From positions 124,001 to 188,000 of the forward strand of contig NZ_JBHMEZ010000032.1 of assembly GCF_042427615.1 (NCBI RefSeq): a stretch of 64,000 bases of DNA. Reading direction: 5' to 3'. This document shows, one piece after another, positions 61,000 through 64,000 of this stretch. The translations under genes were made by a program, and so were the position numbers. The notes under the pieces were generated by a model. It was not told the origin of the DNA and made no database searches. It was given only the letters and a program-made list of their open reading frames with translations. Numbering within the stretch: position 1 is the first letter of the stretch; each line of letters opens with the position of its first letter. Origin of the DNA: Formosa undariae. GTDB taxonomy: Bacteria; Bacteroidota; Bacteroidia; Flavobacteriales; Flavobacteriaceae.

Positions 61000-61066
61000 A
61001 GTATTTAATTTTTTAAGATTTTAATATAAAAACAAACCGATGGCTTAGCTCCGGTAAATGGTATTA

Positions 61067-61867
61067 CTATTTTAAAGCAATTAGACGATCTGCAATCAAT
61101 GATAAATTAGATTCGTTTATTTCTGGTTTAGGAGATAAAGGATAAAGTTGTGCTCCTGGTCTGCTAACAAATGCACCTCTCCAGCCTGCCCATAATGCTC
61201 CAGAAATATCCCATCCGTGAGCGGCAACTAATAAACAGTCTTTAGGCTCTACACCCATTTTTCTTGCTGCCCATGCATAAGCATCTGAATGTGGTTTAAA
61301 TTTTCCGATATCTTCGATACTTAATCGTTCGTCGAAATAATCTAGTAAGCCCGCATTTTTAAATTGGGTTTCTACACCTTTATTAGATGAGTTTGTAAAC
61401 GATACCAATGTATAGCCTGCATCTCTTAATTTTTGCAAGGCAGCCTTTACTTCTGGATGTGCAGGCAATGATCTTATAGGTTCTAAAATAGCTTCCTGAG
61501 CTTCTTCTTCGGATAAGGTAATACCATTATTTGCGGCAACCATTTGAAGCGCTGCGGCACCTATAATTCCAAAATCGTTATACTGATTGGCAACCGTAGA
61601 TACTAAAGAATATTGTAGCATTGTAGTAAACCATAATGGCAATAAATCGCTACGATTCCCGAGTGCATCACCTACACTCTTTTTCATAGTTGTAAGATCT
61701 AATAAGGTTTCATTTACATCGAAAAATAATACTTTGGGTCTTGTGTTCATCATGTTGTCTTCTTTATTTAAAATTTCATTTGCGGCTAAACCAAATTGCG
61801 GAATGGCTGCTCCAGCTAAACCTAACATGGCTGTTCTTTTAATAAAATCTCTTCTGTTATTTATCAT
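61067..61867 (-). CDS. Haloacid dehalogenase type II-like HAD hydrolase with Tat signal peptide
   Basis: A 266-residue protein. Residues 1-28 form a twin-arginine signal (NRRDFIKR, then a hydrophobic run and AGAAIPQFGLA). The HAD domain has the nucleophile in LFFDVNETL (D50), SFTNSSNKG (motif II), KFKPHSDAY (motif III lysine) and AAHGWDISGA (motif IV), which is the pattern of L-2-haloacid dehalogenase type II. Periplasmic or lipid-associated export of such an enzyme is uncommon. It is preceded by a TetR gene and a 20-base inverted repeat 18 bases upstream of its ATG. Confidence 0.88.
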   Translation of the reverse strand: MINNRRDFIKRTAMLGLAGAAIPQFGLAANEILNKEDNMMNTRPKVLFFDVNETLLDLTTMKKSVGDALGNRSDLLPLWFTTMLQYSLVSTVANQYNDFGIIGAAALQMVAANNGITLSEEEAQEAILEPIRSLPAHPEVKAALQKLRDAGYTLVSFTNSSNKGVETQFKNAGLLDYFDERLSIEDIGKFKPHSDAYAWAARKMGVEPKDCLLVAAHGWDISGALWAGWRGAFVSRPGAQLYPLSPKPEINESNLSLIADRLIALK

Positions 61868-61884
61868 AATTGGTATTTGTAAAA

Positions 61885-61904
61885 AACATACTTTACGGTA
61901 TGTT
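61885..61904. promoter_or_regulatory. Inverted repeat, candidate TetR operator upstream of the HAD gene
   Basis: AACATAC, 6 bases, GTATGTT. It shares 15 of 20 positions, in the opposite orientation, with a sequence at 62541-62560 upstream of the TetR gene. Confidence 0.5.
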
Positions 61905-61920
61905 AAATGGTAAAAAAATA

Positions 61921-62523
61921 TTAAGCTTGTAATTGTTTTATATAATCCGACAATCCTAAAAGGTAATCGTCTAAAATCATATCGTCGTCGTACAGTTTTC
62001 TAATACCACGAACACCTTCGAAAGCACTTATTAAATATATGGCAGTGGCTTTACTAGGCACATTTTCTCTTATTGTTTTTTCGGATTTACCTCTATCTAT
62101 CAAGGCAATTAAAGCAGATTTCCATGTATTTACGATGTGCTTTAAAGCCAATTGATAGGCCGTTTCAGAATCTCCAATTTCATTTATTAAATTATTCATT
62201 GGGCAACCATGTTGCTTTTCGTAACCGTTGAACGATTTAATTCTATTTAAAAATGTGGACTCTAGAATCGCAATCACATCTCCCGATTCATACAACGGGA
62301 GGATCATGCTATTACTCACTCTTTTCTGAACTTTTAGAGCAATAACCTCCAAAGCTAATTGCTTCTTATTACTATAATGATGATAAAAAGCACCTTTTGT
62401 TAGCTTAGATGCTTTCATTATTTTATCGATACTCGTGGTTTTAAAACCCTGTTCGTAAAACTGTTTAAAAGCCTCATCTACAATAATTTGCTTGGTTAAT
62501 TCCGATTTTAATCCTTGTTGCAT
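61921..62523 (-). CDS. TetR/AcrR family transcriptional regulator
   Basis: A 200-residue regulator. The N-terminal HTH (about 10-55) shows IIVDEAFKQFYEQGFKTTSIDKIMKASKLTKGAFYHHYSNKKQL, split here by the usual turn; FYHHY is the TetR recognition signature. The C-terminal domain resembles the TetR_C group that includes repressors of xenobiotic-responsive oxidoreductases. It is the first gene of the TetR-HAD-SDR run, and a half-conserved copy of the candidate operator lies upstream of it, suggesting autorepression. Confidence 0.9.
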   Translation of the reverse strand: MQQGLKSELTKQIIVDEAFKQFYEQGFKTTSIDKIMKASKLTKGAFYHHYSNKKQLALEVIALKVQKRVSNSMILPLYESGDVIAILESTFLNRIKSFNGYEKQHGCPMNNLINEIGDSETAYQLALKHIVNTWKSALIALIDRGKSEKTIRENVPSKATAIYLISAFEGVRGIRKLYDDDMILDDYLLGLSDYIKQLQA

Positions 62524-62540
62524 AGTACAAACCTAAACAA

Positions 62541-62560
62541 AAGATACCGGTTAGAATGTT
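62541..62560. promoter_or_regulatory. Second candidate TetR operator, upstream of the TetR gene
   Basis: AAGATACCGGTTAGAATGTT matches the complement of the 61885-61904 site at 15 of 20 positions. It overlaps a near-consensus -7 element (TATCTTTTG, minus strand) of the regulator gene. Confidence 0.4.
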
Positions 62561-62678
62561 TTTTAACAAAATGTTAGAGTTAAGGCTATTATAGAATGAA
62601 ATATCGAGTGCATTGGGAACTATGCTATGTGCAACGCAATTGTTTATTCAAAATTCTAAAACCTTAAAAATGGACATA

Positions 62679-62714
62679 AAAAAAAGGGTCTGCATAACGC
62701 AGACCCTTTTAAAT
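62679..62714 (-). terminator. Terminator after the SDR gene at 62731
   Basis: On the minus strand AAAAGGGTCTGC pairs with GCAGACCCTTTT, followed by a T run, 17 bases after the SDR stop. It ends the MFS-SDR transcript. Confidence 0.88.
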
Positions 62715-62730
62715 ATAATTTGATATAAAA

Positions 62731-63495
62731 TTAGATACCTAAAGCTTGACCACCACCAATTTGGATAGTTTCAGCAGTAATGAAAGACGCATCTTTACTC
62801 GCTAAGAAAGAAACAACACCAGCAACTTCTTCCGGCTCACCTAATCTACCTAATAAAACACTATTAGCCCAAGAAGCAAAAACTTCTGGTTTAGTAGCTT
62901 TAATTTGAGCATGGAAAGGCGTATCAATAGTACCAGGAGATACTGCGTTTACTCTAATTCCGTATTCAGCTAAATCTTTAGCTAACGCTCTAGTGATAGA
63001 TTGTACTCCACCTTTAGAAACTGAATAAATTCCAGCTCCAGGTCCTGCACCATTCCAAGCAGCATTAGACGTATAGTTAATAATAGATGCATTTTCCGAT
63101 TTTTTAAGGAAAGGAATCGCAGCTCTTGAAGCAAAAAATACTGAATCTAAGTTTAAAGCCATAACGAATCTGTATTGTTCAGTCGTCATTTCTTCAAATC
63201 TAGCTCTAACACCAATACCACCAGTGTTGTTTACAAGAACATCGATTTTCCCGTATTTTTCACCAATTTTAGTAATGTTTTCAGTTACAGCTTCGTCTTT
63301 AGTCATGTCAAATCCGAAATATTCAGCAGTGATCCCAGCAGCAGTAAGTTCAGCTACTTTTTCTGCACCAATTTCATCTTCAATACCATTTAAAACAACA
63401 GTATAACCATCTTGACCTAATCTTTTTGCTACTTCGAAACCAATTCCACCGGTAGCTCCAGTAATAACCGCAACTTTATTTTTTAAATCACTCAT
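62731..63495 (-). CDS. Short-chain dehydrogenase, probable alginate-monomer (DEH) or uronate reductase
   Basis: A 254-residue classical SDR: ITGATGGIGFEVA (about 11-23), NNTGG (about 89-93), SNAAWNG and the catalytic YSVSKGG (Y about 158, K about 162), ending ETIQIGGGQALGI. It lies 52 bases after a transporter gene of the hexuronate type in the same strand and has no promoter of its own. In alginate-using Flavobacteria an SDR reducing 4-deoxy-L-erythro-5-hexoseulose uronate lies beside such a transporter, so that role is likely but not proven. Confidence 0.8.
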   Translation of the reverse strand: MSDLKNKVAVITGATGGIGFEVAKRLGQDGYTVVLNGIEDEIGAEKVAELTAAGITAEYFGFDMTKDEAVTENITKIGEKYGKIDVLVNNTGGIGVRARFEEMTTEQYRFVMALNLDSVFFASRAAIPFLKKSENASIINYTSNAAWNGAGPGAGIYSVSKGGVQSITRALAKDLAEYGIRVNAVSPGTIDTPFHAQIKATKPEVFASWANSVLLGRLGEPEEVAGVVSFLASKDASFITAETIQIGGGQALGI

Positions 63496-63547
63496 TTTAT
63501 TAATATTTAATATTTAATTAATTTTACTCTTATTTTTTTTTTACTCT

Positions 63548-64000
63548 TTACTCTACATTCTTAATCTCTTTCGCGAAGTAATAGATTGATCCAATACCTA
63601 GCGGAACGAATACTGCGATAGCGACAAATATTGGTGTGTAAGATACTTCAGCAACAATAGGAACTAAGAAGTTCATGATGATTACAGAGAATACACCAAC
63701 CATACCACCTAATCCAGCTAACGATCCAACATTTTTACCATTAAAGAAATCACTTGGTAAAGTTTGAACGTTACCAATAGCGAATTGGAAACCGAATAAT
63801 ACGACAAATACAATACCTACAAAACGTTCTGGTGTATTACCAAAGAATACTGTAGCTACTAAACCTAAGAACATGATGATACCACCAATTAAAATAGTTG
63901 TCTTACGTCCCTTGTCTATAGAATTTGTTTTAGAAATAATCTGTCCTGAAACATAACCACCGGCAATACTACCAATTGCAGCACCAACATAAGGTACCCA
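63548..64000 (-). CDS. MFS transporter, hexuronate/DEH type (C-terminal part, truncated by window edge)
   Basis: The frame is open to the right edge of the window; 150 codons are present and the N-terminal half lies outside. It has membrane helices corresponding to TM7-12: WVPYVGAAIGSIAGGYVSGQ, a cytoplasmic turn (SIDKGRKTT), ILIGGIIMFLGLVATVFF, FVGIVFVVLFGFQFA, and the signature NVQTLPSDFF...GSLAGLGGMVGV, which resembles the anion:cation symporter (ExuT-like) group. Probably imports uronates such as the alginate monomer. It is cotranscribed with the following SDR. Confidence 0.82.
   Translation of the reverse strand, partial: WVPYVGAAIGSIAGGYVSGQIISKTNSIDKGRKTTILIGGIIMFLGLVATVFFGNTPERFVGIVFVVLFGFQFAIGNVQTLPSDFFNGKNVGSLAGLGGMVGVFSVIIMNFLVPIVAEVSYTPIFVAIAVFVPLGIGSIYYFAKEIKNVE

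Noticed and set aside
1..64000. Insertion sequence, prophage, integron or defence island
   Set aside because: No transposase, integrase, phage or known defence gene was recognised on either strand; the two pseudogenes are regulators, not mobile-element parts.

Overview
The window is a chromosomal stretch of a marine member of the Bacteroidetes, most likely Flavobacteriaceae. The sequence shows low GC content, a near absence of Shine-Dalgarno sites, promoters of the TAnnTTTG type (with one clear TTTG-N19-TACATTTG), two SusC-like/TonB receptors with an N-terminal carboxypeptidase-like domain, a type IX secretion C-terminal signal, and a tmRNA whose tag reads GENNYALAA. I cannot name a species from the sequence alone. 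The large secreted alginate lyase and a hexuronate-type transporter with a short-chain dehydrogenase point to a seaweed-associated lifestyle.

Layout. 1-123 is the tail of ftsE. 229-13295 is a surface polysaccharide (O-antigen/LPS type) region. It contains five glycosyltransferases, a dTDP-sugar 3,4-ketoisomerase of the FdtA/QdtA family, a DegT-type sugar aminotransferase, a FemAB/GNAT-like acyltransferase, a Wzx-type flippase and an MBOAT plus SGNH-like O-acetylation pair. Genes alternate strand several times, with very short or negative spacing. 13306-18911 holds housekeeping genes: a small membrane protein, typA/bipA, kdsA (Kdo-8-phosphate synthase, so LPS again), a beta-barrel protein, a META-domain lipoprotein and a GNAT enzyme. 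19383-24913 is a complete iron-type uptake unit: promoter, TonB receptor, DUF4198 protein, two small membrane proteins, a PepSY membrane protein and a terminator. 24971-26176 is an alanine/saccharopine dehydrogenase-like gene. It is followed by tmRNA (ssrA), which has an unusually long and apparently structured leader.

27005-32784 is the most unusual accessory block. It encodes a cellulose-synthase-like glycosyltransferase fused to a GH26-like domain and a second, apparently catalytically dead TIM barrel. It is preceded by a membrane-anchored GH2/GH5-like hydrolase and by the remains of a dead transcription regulator. The 5' end of the fusion gene is frameshifted at an A9 tract. 33176-40172 carries TetR-AarF, aldehyde dehydrogenase-DUF779 with a divergent AraC regulator, a VOC protein, a ribosome hibernation factor, a 48-residue protein and an SDR enzyme. 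40479-41249 is a patatin.

41339-46057 encodes a 1572-residue secreted alginate lyase with one PL6 and two PL7 catalytic modules, two Ig-like/discoidin pairs and a T9SS tail. Upstream are a perfect 16-bp palindrome and a Crp/Fnr pseudogene. 46932-57072 contains a sterol-desaturase-family protein, an HxlR regulator divergent from a YhdH-type oxidoreductase, a lipid kinase/App1 phosphatase pair, CorA, a YdeI-like protein, and an MntR-like repressor divergent from a TonB receptor-thioredoxin pair with a candidate operator between them. 57177-62523 holds a RibD-type reductase, an M23 peptidase without signal peptide, a porin-like barrel, DUF1304, and a TetR-HAD-SDR set with two matching inverted repeats. 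62731-64000 is an SDR plus a truncated MFS transporter that probably belong to uronate (alginate monomer) use, which would link them functionally to the lyase.

No tRNA, rRNA, CRISPR array, intact insertion sequence or prophage was seen. All functional names are by family recognition from the translated sequence; no database search was run.
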